From Metallyticus violacea (taxonomy: Eukaryota > Arthropoda > Insecta > Mantodea > Metallyticidae): 64,000 nucleotides of DNA. Below are positions 26,453 to 39,300 of the stretch, one piece after another. A model generated the notes under the pieces. It was not told the DNA's origin. It saw only the letters and a list, made by a program, of their open reading frames with translations, and did no database searches. Within the stretch, counting starts at the first letter, position 1. Each line of letters opens with the position of its first letter. The position numbers and the translations under genes were made by a program. The stretch spans positions 60,882,501 through 60,946,500 of the forward strand of contig CM060842.1 of the NCBI GenBank assembly GCA_030762175.1, written 5' to 3'.

Positions 26453-27702
26453 GGGGGGGGGGAGAGCATGACGCAGCATTCTGTTAGTTAAATGCAGTGC
26501 TAACCCTTCAATGAAACAAAAAGAGAACGACGGCTCGATGTAACCAGCGAAGTACAACAAGCCTATAATACCAAACACGTTAATTCAGTATGCATGCATT
26601 GGGAGCCCGGCTTTTCGTGTTCATGCTTCATTCTGGAGCCTATTAACACTAATTACCACTCGTTTAAAAGTAGGCGTCTGTATTTTTGTACGTTTATATT
26701 TTAAATCGTAGTTGTTTTATTAATACTTTATGGCAAATATTACATAAGAAAAAAAAATAAAGAATTTAGCGTTTTTAACAATACGATTGTGTACATTAAC
26801 TATTACATGGTCAAGGTTTTATATGCTTTCTTTCTGTTGATTAATAAAAGAGAAGAAAACATAAGAAAATCTAGCGGTCTAAGGAATGAAACAAGAAGCA
26901 AATTGTACATAGAAAAACATATGATGAATTATATACTTATTTGAGCATATAAAAGTTGGCCTAAGAAAGCACTAGAAAGTGAGACCAGATATACTAAGGA
27001 AAAGACAAACATGAATACCTAAATCTTTCGTGAAATCTGTTGCCTTTTGTTTGCTTTTTCTTCTACAACACTGCTGTCAATTTAAAAGGTATTAATTCCG
27101 GAACTACTGATCTGATCTGATTTAGAAGCAAAGGGCCTTGTAAGAGTGCCAAATAAAGATTTATATCGCCCTTGATCCTGACACGACATTAGAACCGTAC
27201 AATGTGAAACAGGAAAACGGGATTTCTAATATTGTGTTCTCTCAAGGAACCTTAACTTCTAAAAGGCGTGTCCCTGTTATGGATTCGGGAGAGCTTTAAA
27301 CAGCCAATGGGTAGGTGAGAAATAGATCTTGTGTGGACTCTATAGAAAATAATATTCTACTCAAAGAACAACATTAAGGGTACCCGGAAGTACCTAGTTG
27401 GTATATAAAAGAACTCGATTTTCTTTTTTATTTTCAAAAAACTATAAAAGTCTAATATAGTTAATACTTTTGTAATAATATTAAAATGCCTGAAAAACAT
27501 TTTAATATATTGAATATATTGATGTTATATTTTAAGTATGTTATTTTTCATCTTAAGAACACATTGCTCAAAAATTACTACTCTTAGGAGGATTTTTTGG
27601 AATCATGTGCATTTTTAGAGCTGTAACAGCCGGTGAAAAGTTATTGATTTAAAATGCAGGGTGTTTCACTCAAAATTTAATTACGTGTGAAATTTGCACA
27701 AA

Positions 27703-27748
<46 letters not shown>

Positions 27749-30169
27749 CTATTTTTTATTCTGAAATTGAATCTCATCACTAATAATATATATCAAATAA
27801 GGTGTGATAAATGTCATATAAAATTCTCATCATGTTATAAAAAATAGTTTTTGTAAATGTGCCCCGATACATTCCAGTATGCAATTTTCATATTTTTAGT
27901 AGCTATCTTTAAATATTATATTAACCATAAACAAGCACCACCAGAGATTTAATAATTATGTATACATATTAAGAAGTTATGGTTATGTAACCATTTCATT
28001 AGTCTACCACATATAGAGGAGGAACATTTGAATTTTGAAAATTGCATACTCTTAATCTGAAAATTAAAGAAAATCACTTTCGAGTGCGCTTACAGAATTT
28101 GGAATTTAATATAATCCCTTATAAGGAAGCATTGGGGTCAAATACCTGATTCCGTGAAAGTTAAATAGATTAATCTTAGAGATGTGTTCTCGGTATTCAA
28201 GAGTATCGATATGGAACGATACTCCTGTACATGAGCCCGGTATTTTCCAATAGTTTTTTCATGCATTTCTATTAATGTAATCACAACATTTTCAATGGTT
28301 GCAAGAAACACGTGCCCCATTAAGTAACAGGCAGTAGGAAAGAGGCATCCCTTATGTTTCTGTAGATATCTGAGCTACAAATTTCTTTACAAAAATCACG
28401 TATCAGGGCAATAAAACGTGCGGTATTGCAGTTTGAAATCACTCCTTTCAAACGTGATGAAATTACATTCATATCTAGCATGTTTTTCACTACTCGCGGA
28501 TATGAAAAAAAAACACGGTCCGCCTACACAATTAATCTTATTTGTGAGTCGAACAATAATAAAAGAATCTTTTGGTGAACATATCCTGTGATCTGCTAAA
28601 TTATATAATCACAATTAACATGTTGTAACAATACATGAGCGTCTTTAGTACGAAAGCTGATTTTTCATTACTAATTGTTACTGAAGCCATTTCGTGATCT
28701 ACCCTTTTCGGATAATTCATGAAAGAAGTTTGGAAATATGCTAAGTGTGAATCCACCCATTAGCGATTTGCCGCATTTGTAAAAAGAGCTTTTTCCACAA
28801 GGTGAAAAATCTTACAATTGGAATCCTAAGAGGCTGTTATCTCATTCATAAAGTTAATTTGATTTTATTGGAAATCCGAATTCGGCGAATAAGAAAATTC
28901 AGATCTACTTGTTTGATATATTAATACTTTCAAAATAATAATATTTTATACAACTATGAAAATATCGATGTATCGAGAGTAAATATGTATGGGTATCGAT
29001 AAAATTTGATATTGATCCATATCTAATATAAATACAAATAAATTAAGAAAGTCTAAATAATAAATTTACATAAACTATGACTGCATAATACAAGATTTAA
29101 AAAATATAAAATAAGACAACATTTAAACAAATGAACAGCACTTTCAAAGTTGTTCGGGACTACTGAAGGAATAAACTGAAAATTATGATAGATTAACGGG
29201 GATAAACACTGTCATGTCTCAGCGACTACTTGTCCATTTTAAATCCTTTAAAACTTTAGCTCTTCTTTTTGTGCGTTGAAATCTAAAATGGCATTCAAAA
29301 TGTCCCACCCTGTAGAGATTTTAGAAAATTAATTTTCATACGGTATAGTAAGCTGGCTGCTTGCTCAAAGGTTGGGTATTCTAAATTGAAGTTTTGTTGG
29401 CCCAGAGACGATACTTGTGCCACATCTTCTTATGAAACTAGGTATCAAGAAAATTTTGTTAAAGCTTTGTTAAAAAATACAAATTGTTCCAAGTACCTCG
29501 GTCTACCATCAGAAGCCAAAAATGCACATTCGTAAGTTCGGACATAAGGAAACTGGTGATAGAGTAACAATTCCAACATACAATGACTGAAGTTTAATGT
29601 GTAGTAACCAAATGCCTTGAAAATAATAACTACCCTGATTATATGAAAACGATTACGTTCAAAACTGCACTTTCTAAAGAGAAGTGAAGAAGGAAAGAGC
29701 AGCGTTTCCATCAGGACATTAAAAAAAGATAACTATCAAGGTCGATACAATGTCAACATGATTGGTGATTTCTGTTGGATGCTATGACGGCAAATTTCCG
29801 AAACTTCACACAAGATAACAAGCAAGACATAGAGTTTAATTTGAAAAAGGAAATAAAAGACAAGACATCGAAATTTGAACTTTACCTGGAATTTGTGACA
29901 ACTGAATTGGTTTATAAAAAAAATTCAAATTTTTAGCCAAATATTTTATTTATTACATTCTCCTAAACAATAATTCAATAACGGTATACGCACACATAGC
30001 GAAAAGTGTCAACAATTGGCATGTAACAGAGAAAAACTTAATTCAGTTTCGAATTCAGCAATCCAAAATATTATAAATTCGCTATAAAATTTCAAAAAAA
30101 AAAAAACATTTTAATCAGAATTATAAACTGTCTTTACGGTCAAAATCGTTAAAAGAGTCTGCATTATGA
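26453..30169. other. Unassigned AT-rich DNA
   Basis: No gene supported over 3.7 kb. It holds a (TA)n run at 27706-27745 and long stretches with very low GC. Short open frames (28138-28320 minus, 29445-29711 minus) have no signature. Likely intron or intergenic. Confidence 0.5.
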
Positions 30170-30612
30170 CACTCTATTGAATAAAATTACCATAGTAACA
30201 ATTGTGTCTTTAAATGAACATTGTGTTACCACAATACCAAGGAAACAATTTATGTATTATGTAGCCAATACCTATAATAGTACTCATTACTTCAAACATC
30301 CTGTTCACAAAAATTGTCTTGCGGTAAATTCATCAACTCTAACAACAATAACAATAGACACTCGAACTAAATAATCTAATCGATACAATAACATCACGAA
30401 TATAATAAAAGTATACATTGAATTAAAAATAGTTCGTTAGAAAATATTGTCATTAATATTGATATTAATTTTATCAATATAATTCATAGTTCTGAAATAA
30501 AAAATAGCACATGAAACTCGTTTATAATGTTATAGAATTATTGAATTTGTAAAAATTACGAAACTGGCTTAGCTATTTTCTTAAACATTTACTCATGAAA
30601 TAAAGATAGCAT
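30170..30612 (+). repeat. Unnamed interspersed repeat X, copy 1
   Basis: A diverged copy of 57480-58100 in the same orientation. Shared blocks in the same order include AAAATTACCA-AGTAACAATT, GGAAACAATTTAT, TGCGGTAAAT-CATC, CTCTAA-AACAA, AGTATAATAAAAG, CTCGTTTATAAT, ATTGAATTTGTAAAA (ATTGCATTCGTAAAA in the other copy) and TTTCTTAAACATT. No coding capacity is evident. The family is unknown to me; it could be an old non-autonomous element. Ends are approximate. Confidence 0.7.
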
Positions 30613-30916
30613 TATAAACTAATAGCATAACATATTATTATGAACCTATATTTGTAGGTCTGTGTAATCTTAACACGGGGGATAAAAGTTAAATACCTAC
30701 GTTCCTTTTGAAATAAGTTCAATAACGGACGCAGTTCCTATATAGAGCTTAGAGTATTTTGTACAATATTTTTATCGTCAAGGCCTTGAACTAAATCGAA
30801 AAAAAAAAAAAAAAACCCATAAGATTGATAAATTTTGGAACGTACTGATTTCACATTCACAGTTTTTCTGGTACTTCCAAAGCTCGCATTATACTTCAAA
30901 GATTTCGGCGTTAGGC
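30613..30916. other. Unassigned DNA
   Basis: Short AT-rich interval with an A run at about 30800-30815. Nothing else seen. Confidence 0.5.
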
Positions 30917-30926
30917 AGTTTAAAAT

Positions 30927-31189
30927 CAAGAGTAGCCGAGGTCGTTAAGGCATGGATCGTAAGCGGGAGGTCTCGGGTTCGATTCCCACCAGAACCGTAC
31001 TTTTTGACTGAAAATTTCCTCCTCATAAATGGCAAATGCCGGGGAGGTATCCTAAACTTATGCCTGGAACGTTTCCTTCTTTTCAAAAAAAAAATCCTTC
31101 CCCAATTTATTATTTCGTCTCATGTATCATCAGTGTCACCGCCTGTGATATCTCGGTAGTTAAAACGGGCGTTAAACACTATTAAAAAA
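30927..31189 (+). mobile_element. SINE-A copy 2 with 10-bp target-site duplication
   Basis: Head AGTAGCCGAGGTCGTTAAGG, B box GGTTCGATTCC at 30976-30986, body with CCTCATAAATGGCAAATGCC and tail TTAAAACGGGCGTTAAACACT followed by a short A run. The unit is flanked by AGTTTAAAAT at 30917-30926 and 31190-31199, a target-site duplication that fits LINE-mediated retroposition. Confidence 0.88.
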
Positions 31190-31199
31190 AGTTTAAAAT

Positions 31200-32215
31200 A
31201 TGAACCATTTTATACCTAAAATACTATGAATACTTTGGGTATGATATTTTTCTCCAAACCGGTTTACTATCTATAGTTATGAATCTAAACTGCTCCGGCA
31301 GTATGTACAGCAATATTAGTATGACATATGTTTGCCATCTTAATACACACTGGAAATATGTACCTATTCACTTGCGCTTTCATTTAGATGTTGTACAGAT
31401 AGCTTTTTCATAAACTTTGCTTTTCTTTATAGCCTGGTGTTATAACAACAACAACCCTATTTCAAAGTTAAGTAGAATTTTTTACATTTTTTTTTTTTTT
31501 TTTTTTTAATTTTGGAAAAAACTTTTCTCAAGGTTACATTTTATATGTGGCTATGCTGTTGCAAATGTGCGAAATGCTTCCTTGTTATACTTCAGTGGTG
31601 TTCTAGTGCAATTTATATAATGGATCCACCCTTCGCTGTGTAAATTGCCAAGGGAACGATCAAATAAAATAATCGATCGTGATAATCTCGTTTTCACACT
31701 TCTGATTTATTTGCTTCTTATTTCTTAATTTCCTTGTTCTTTTCTTTTCTTCTTTCTCTCTTTTTGGTTTTAAAATTTAATGCATGCTGCCTATCATCTT
31801 TTCTTCTGTTCGTTCTTATGGGTTGCACTTGCATTGATCGGTCTTTCAATTTCGGCTAGATAGCTATACCTCAAAACTGCTTATAAGCTATGCGAAAGCC
31901 CCTACTAATTACAATAACAAAATTCATTCGTTATTTTACTAAGGTTTACGGAATAGAACTTAATTATAACGTTGTTGATCTCTTCTGTTAATAAAATTAC
32001 TCTTTAAATGACAAAAGACTAACACCAAGTAAACACATGAGTAGCAGTAACAAACGAACCATGAATTAATAATACAATGCAGAGGAATTAGGTACGATTT
32101 ACAATATTTCAAGTATTTCTTTAAAGTTGCCGATGGCGTTAGGTGTTCTTTAACTAATATTTAAAAGATGACAATTATGTAAACATTAGTGGTAAACAAT
32201 TTAAGTGGTACTCAC
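31200..32215. other. Presumed intron start downstream of the giant exon
   Basis: On the minus strand this follows the splice donor at 32215. AT-rich with T-rich runs (31490-31507), no further exon recognised. If the donor is used, this is intron. Confidence 0.5.
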
Positions 32216-32217
32216 CG
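32210..32217 (-). other. Splice donor of the giant exon
   Basis: Minus-strand sequence AACG/GTGAGTAC places the exon end at 32216 and the intron GT at 32215-32214. GTGAGT is close to the metazoan U1 consensus. The open frame reads on past it only about 13 codons to a stop at 32177-32175, and that short extension is probably not translated. The donor interrupts a codon after its first base (phase 1). Confidence 0.8.
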
Positions 32218-35200
32218 TTAGTGTGAGAGAGTGTAGGTGTGGCTGTGTTGGACGGATTTCTGTTTTTTCTGCCTACAGTATCGTTGCTGCTTCTGGAATT
32301 TCTGGAACCGGAAGTAGTGCTACTGCCAGGGTGAGGCTGGAGTCCTGGAGCAGAAACCGCTCTTTTGGGAGCAGCAGGACGGTTGAAGCCCGGAGGCCTG
32401 TACCTTGCAGATTTGACGTGACTCTGCAAGAAGTGATGTACGCTGTGCGCCTTGTATATGCTGCCGCCACCGCCGCTACTGGAGGTGGAAATGAGGCTGG
32501 GGGCGGGACTTGCCGTTGCCGAAGACGATGTGGGAAGACGTGGAAGAGAGTTGGTACCCGCGCTGCAAGACGTCTGCAGGCTTCTGGGTAGCGTTGTGGA
32601 CCTGAGGGCGCCTCCGGCTTCGTCGTCATCGTCATCATCCGTGTCGTCATCATCATCGCCATCCTGGGAGGTTCCCGAGCCAGCATTGTGGTGGTGACAT
32701 GTGTTGGCGTCGGGGACCGAGGAACGTCTTCGTCGTGCATTCCAGATTTTATCCTCCACGCTGCCGCCAATGCTCCCGCAGCTACGCACGCGGTCGAGCA
32801 GCAGCTGTTCGCGACTGCAACTCTTTCCCGAGAACAGCAAGTCTCCGGCCGAGCGGCGCTTAGCTGCGGTGGACACAGAAGTGTTCGCGGAGCCGTCTTG
32901 TAGAAGCGACAGCTTGGTGCGGGAATCTGCCGCCATAAGTGCCGACTCGAAGCTGCCTCGCCAAGAGAAACGTTCATAATCGCTGGCTTCTCTCTCTTCG
33001 GCTAGTTCTGTGGAGGAAGATGCCACGACACCTCCACTGTTAGGTCTTGGGGGAGGCTCCAGAAGAAGATCGTGCGACTTGCTGCGAGGTAGCTGTAGCA
33101 AGCCGGCTCCGGATGGCGGTGCGACGTCTACTTGTTCCGTGTCGGTGTGACTGTCATCGTCTGTCGTTGTGGACGCCGCTGAGAGCTTGGGTTGTAGCCG
33201 GCGGTGGTGATGATGATGGTGATGATGATGGTAGCGGGTTTTTGGACTGGATGTGGTAACCGAACCGATGCCACCTTCTCCCCCCGAGACCTCGTGCATG
33301 AGGGCGACCAGACGGCTGCCTATGTGATGCATTACCTTGGCGATGAGGGGAGGAGAGCTGTGAGGAGTGGAGTCCGAGCTGGTGCTGCGGTTAACCGTGC
33401 TGGACTTGGATTGTTGAGTGTCGCCTTCTCCTGCAGACATCTTGCTAAGCGAGGCCACGAGACGCTGATAAACCAGTGCGGTGTCTCGGTTCAGTCCCTT
33501 TTCCTCGTCTTCATCGTCCTCGACGCTGGTGTCGAACTTGTTGATTATCTGTTGACAGCTGTCAGATATTTGCTGCTGCAAGTCGGAACGCCCTTCAGGA
33601 CCTTGACACGCGGTCACTTTGTTCTGCTGTTGCTGCATGTAGTAAGCAGCTCCTTCCAAATCGGAGCTGGTGTAATCGGACGAGTCGTAGGAATCGCTCC
33701 AGGTATCTTCGCTGCTCAAGTACTCCACTATCTCTCGCACCTGTTCGTCTTTGATGCCCGGAACTGTTTTCATTAGTCGCGTCAATTCGTTTTCGAAGTA
33801 GACAAGCTGTGGAGGTTTTTTGCTGCCACCGTTACTGCCGGCAGGAGAAGGTCCTCTCTGACGCATACTAGGGCTGGCCTGGGGTGTTTTCTGCTGTTGC
33901 GAAGCCGCTACCATCGTTTTAAAGAATGCGCGCATTTTTGACATCATAAGGTTTGTTTCTTCATCTGAGCTCCAATTGTTAAACGAGTCTTTTCGTGTAA
34001 GAGAGGTTGCTGGTGGGTTAGATGGTACCACGTGCGTTCTTGTTCCATTACTTTGATCCCCTGACACGCCCTCTTCCACTACTGGCAGCTTGCCAGAAGC
34101 ATATTCTACATTGCCGTGGTTTGTTTTATCTCCAGAATGCGAAGTTTTCTCTTCTTTTTCGTTTAAGGCAGGAACTTGGTTGATGATCGTTTGAGAAGTC
34201 ATGGTTGAGATCGAATCGATCGCAGTTGTCGATGAAGAAACTGGCGAAATTGCACTGTCGTTTAAATTGCTAGAGTTGCTGCTACTGCTAGAATCGCTAC
34301 TCCCAACGAGACGCTGATCCTTGAGCAAGTCATCACAGCTACCTATGAATCCGGAGTCGCGGCTCTGCTGTTTTGTGCGGGAGGCCGACAGATCCGCGGC
34401 AGTGCATGGAAGATGGAATAGGAACTCTGGTTGTGGAGTTTTGCAGCCTTCCTCCTCATCGGAACTAGAGCTTCTACTGTTCGAACCTGCACCCCCCAAT
34501 AATGTCATATCCTCCGCTGACACATTGAGGATGCTCTTGTCTATCAAGCTGCTATCTCCGATCGACTTGAGCGATTCAGATTTTTTATCATCCATAGAAA
34601 TAATTGGTGTTGCTGGAGAGCTCCGCCCACCGCCAACATTTCTTTTCTTTTTCTTTCTTTTAACGGTGTCGAACTGCCCATCAGGCTTTTCAAATCCAGA
34701 GGACATTGGTCCCGATTCGTCGTGATGCATGTCAGTTTCCGTACTCGAAGAATCTTCCGATTCCTGCAGGTCTGCGCCACCTACCTGCTCCGCGCCAGAA
34801 AGTTCTCCAAGGTTATCCAGTGAAGACGAGTGTTGACGTCCTGTGCCGCGAGCTCGCACGAGCTTTTTGCGCCTCTGTTCCGGACTTGGTCTGCCCTCAC
34901 TGTCACTGCCTACGCTTCCGCTTCCGTCCGAATCTCTATCATGTCGATGGTGGTGATGGTGGTCGGAAGCAGAGAATCCCATGAACCCCGTAAGGAAATA
35001 CTTCTCTAATCGCGATGAAGCAAGTTCGGCAGGATCCACGACGCCGTCGTCTACACCTGGGTCATCGCCACCGATCGATGCCCCTGCCGTCTCTTCAGCC
35101 CCTAGACTCTCCAAACCCTCGCTGTAAATAGAGCTACAGGTGTCTGAAAGCGAGTCGACCTCACGCCCCCCACTGCCGCCTCCCGGAGGCGAACCTTGTA

Positions 35201-36274
35201 ATGACGCTGCGCCTCCAAGACCATAAAAGAAATATTTTTCTAGCTCCGATGCTGATGCTGGACGTTGTTTCTTCCTGCCACTAGCATCATCGTGGTCGGC
35301 TTCGCTCTCCTCGCAACTTTCTTCCACGATGGTGTGTAATGTGAAGTCTATTGCAGAACGATGGTAGCCACGCAGTTCCTCCTCCCGATCAGAAGAATAT
35401 GATGATGGAAGTGCGGTGGATGCCGACGCCGAGGTCAGCGTTTGTTCTTCCCCGGAATCCGAATCTTCCGTTGGAGTAGTGGTAGCGAATTCATCCTCCC
35501 CCGCCCCCGTGTTATCAAGTTCCTCTACCCATGAATCATCATCCGCAAGACCTTCCTCAAGACACACTACGGCGGACAGCGTATCGGCACCTGTCACCAC
35601 TTTCACTTGATCTTCGTCCGTTTTATGGTCCAGATTAATCACCGGAGATCTCGAACCGTGTTCCTCTTGCTTGAGTACCGAAGGCCGCGATTTGGTGATT
35701 AGCGGTCTCTTGCACGACGGTGACGTTCCCGAAGTTTCCAAGGTGAGCGTGAAATAACCGGCCAGGCCTCCAATTGGGGATTCTTCTGGAGATGTGGGCG
35801 ACATCGAGGAGGAGCCATCGCCCTCTTCCTCCCAATTGGTGTGGCGAACGACGACGTCCGAACTGGCAGCATCGTAACGGTCCGGGACGAGGGTGGTAGT
35901 TTCGCTGGTGATGACGCTGACAACGGACTGGAGGTGATGCCCATGACCCGCCGACCTGTAAGCGCCGGCGGCGTTTTCCTGTTGCGTGATCATTACGAGG
36001 CTGGTGTAACGCGGCTCCGAGGGGCTTAGACCCCCCGCACCACTGTCGCATCCGTTACTCACGCGCGCCTGCTCTGTCACAAACTGCACACCTTCACTCG
36101 GCTCACCTGCGGCAACGGCAGCGATACTAGCGCTCCCGCCGGCCTCTGGCAGAGTCGCTGTCCCTGCTACTTCTGCTGTTAACATAACGGGGTCACCACT
36201 AGACCGGATCTGCATTTCTCTGTCCCCATCGCGAGCCTCCTGTGCTTCCGCTGCAGCACCGTCAGCGACTTCCA

Positions 36275-36324
<50 letters not shown>

Positions 36325-39300
36325 GACCTCTCTTTCTTGGCAAGGACCTCATCTTCTTTGTCACTTTTTCTCTTCTGCTGGTCATCAGCAACATTTTCTT
36401 GTCCTCCTTGTTGTCCCGCCCCCTTCTGTTTATCAACACTTTCTATTGTTTCTTTCACGCCATCTTTTAACACACTTTCTTGCTGGCAGTCACTTTTAAA
36501 TACCGCAACATTAGTGTCACTAACGTTTACAGTTTCTTCTTTATTTTCTTCGTAAATAGTTCTGTCCGAAATTAGCTCACTTGAAACTGCATGTTCCTGT
36601 TCATTTTCTACATTAACCACAGCGGTAACTCGGTCGCCCTGTAGTTTTGTTGTATCAGATGTAATGACGGCAGCGGCGGCGGTGGCGCTCTGTAGCGCTT
36701 GAAGATCGATTGGGCGCGTTTCCATGGTAACTGTGGAAACGTCTGGCACAGTAGTTCCTGTCACGGTGGGCGGAGAAGCAATCCGGGACGCGGAGATTTC
36801 ATTGCACGTTTTCTCTTCACAAGAAATAATAGCAGCGTCGATTTCGTTCGCTTCTTCATTGCATTGCACTCTTTCAGCCACGGAGATGTCTAAATCCTCT
36901 CCTTCTGTACATAAATTCATTACAGCCGTTTTTTCTTCATATTCGATGGCTACTTTTCCTAATACTTGGAATAATTTATTTTCAGTACCTGTTTTATCCC
37001 CACTATTATCAGGGTTTTTCTTGGGAGTTTCCGTGCTTGCAGATCCGCCACTGTCGCCGCAGGAAGCTGTGTCATCCGCACTTTTCGTAACAGTTTCATT
37101 GCTAGGCGTGCTGTTGCTCAGTTGTAGCTGCGTATTTTCTCTGGCACTGTTATCGACAACAGGTGGGGGCGTGGTTGGTGTTGCTACATGATCTTCCTCC
37201 TCCCTCTCTGTTTTTATTCCACTCGTGACTTGGCCTTCCGCAATTTCTTGCTTCTCTTTCCCCTCCGCATTCTGTGGTGCTGCTTGCATGATCATATCTT
37301 CGTTATCGGCCACAGTGCTGCCAACATTAGACATCGAATTGTCTTCATTTATTGTTTCCGACACGGGCCGAGGTCTTGTTTGTGTTTTGTTTTCTTCACG
37401 GTTTGTCGGCATCACTTCCGCAACGGCATTGAGGGGCGGTACAGTCCCTTCTTCGGCAACAGGTAGTACAGGTTTGGCCAAGAGTTTTGCCTCGACCTCA
37501 CTACTTTCACTTTCCCCTGTTTCTTGGGTGTTTATGGTTATCTCCACATCTGCTGCTGCGGCTGCAGCTTTACTTTCACCTATCGATATTGTCTGAAAAT
37601 CCATATCGCCGGTGGTGCGGTGGCTGAGCAGAATAATGCCACAATCATCTTCAAATCCCTCCTCTTCTTCCTCCTCTTCTTCTGAATTCTGCAGATTATA
37701 GCATTCACTTATCATAAATTCTGGGGAATCATCATCGTTATCATCATCTTTATTTTTGAATTCGGCTTCTGGTTTTCCAATATCATCTTCTGATAGCGTT
37801 CTTACTTGTGTCAGTAGCACCGCAGAGTTTTCTTCTTCTTCTTCTTTTTCATTATTTTCTTCTCCGCTCTCTCCATCTCCAACGCCTTCGTCACTGCTAC
37901 TATAATTATTGACAACAAAAACAGTTGAAAAACGCTGACCGTCAGGATTATCGTCATCAGAGTCAGAGCTACAGGAGGTTCCTTCATTCGTTAAGCACAA
38001 CTCCATACCATCATCCTCATGGTTGGGGGTGTCAACTTTTTCCTTGTTGTCTTCGGAAGCTTCCGCTATGAGATCATCAGTGACCTCATTATCGGTCAGT
38101 TCACCGGCCGGCGGGTCATTGAAATAATAAGTTCTTTTAATGCAAGGCTTGTTGCCTTCATCGTCACTTTCGCCAGAAGAAGGTGAGGAGATAGACGACA
38201 GTCTCTCGCGAGGTAAGAGGGAGTCGTCCACCTTCTGAACTTCTGTCTCAGGTAGCAAAGAAACTGCAGAGGGAGTTTGGGTGGTTTTTTCGATTTGGAT
38301 GACGTCAGATGCCGATTTACACGCTTTTTTACCGCGACCTTTCTTCCTATTCCGCCTACGTGGTTTACTATTCTCCTTCTTGCCCCGCCGTTGTTCGCCT
38401 TTCTCTGAGTTCGACACCATCTCTACGCCACATGCTGCACTCTGTTTCGTCACGCTTAGCACATTTTCTATCTCGTACACATTTTCTGCAAACTCCGAGT
38501 TGTTCAGCTGCCTAAAGGTCACTAGCACTACACCATCGCAATCCTCACCATAGGTTTCCTTTTCCTCTTCTTCTCTTTCTTTAATTTCAACTTTCACGTT
38601 TTCACTTACAACACCATCTTCTTCTACCTTCTGAATTTCAATTACCGATATAATTTCCTCATTATCACTAAGTTCATTTGCTTTAATCTTCTCTTCTTCC
38701 TTTCGTTCTTCGCCTGTCACGTTTTCTTCCTCTGTATTTTGCACTGTGGTTGTGTCGGAGATTTCTTCTTTCACAATCTTGGTTGAAGTTACAGTATTAA
38801 TCTGCGTATCTTTAACGATTTCAACCATTACACTGTTCACATCTGTTTCTTTGTCTTCTTGAATTTCAGTTATATCTACAGTAAGCACTGCTTTAATTTC
38901 ATTCGAGGACTGTACTTCTACATTTTCTGCGTTTATTAGGTTCTCAGCTGAAGATTGTTCAATGGGAGATGAACTGGCTTTTTTATCCATATCTTCTTCA
39001 TTAACGTCACACGTCTTTTCTTTTTCTTCTTCCTTCTTCTTGTTTGCTGAATTCTGTTCTTCATCAGCTGACTGTGCGGTGTTTGAGGGAGAATCCCTCA
39101 CTGCTGCGCCATTATTCGCAGAGTTAAGTTCAACTGCAATCACAGCAGTGGCTGCAGCACTTGCCAACTTAGCTCTATGCTCCGCTTCGCGTTTCTGCTG
39201 CTTCCTTTGTTTCTGCTTTTGTTTTCGTTTGTTTCCTGGTTTTGATGTACATTTCTTATTATTGTTATCATTACAGTTTTGCTCCTTAGTTTTAACGCAC

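Noticed and set aside
32175..32214. Last 13 codons of the long frame as the true C-terminus
   Set aside because: A GTGAGT donor interrupts the frame just before them, and the extension has no features.
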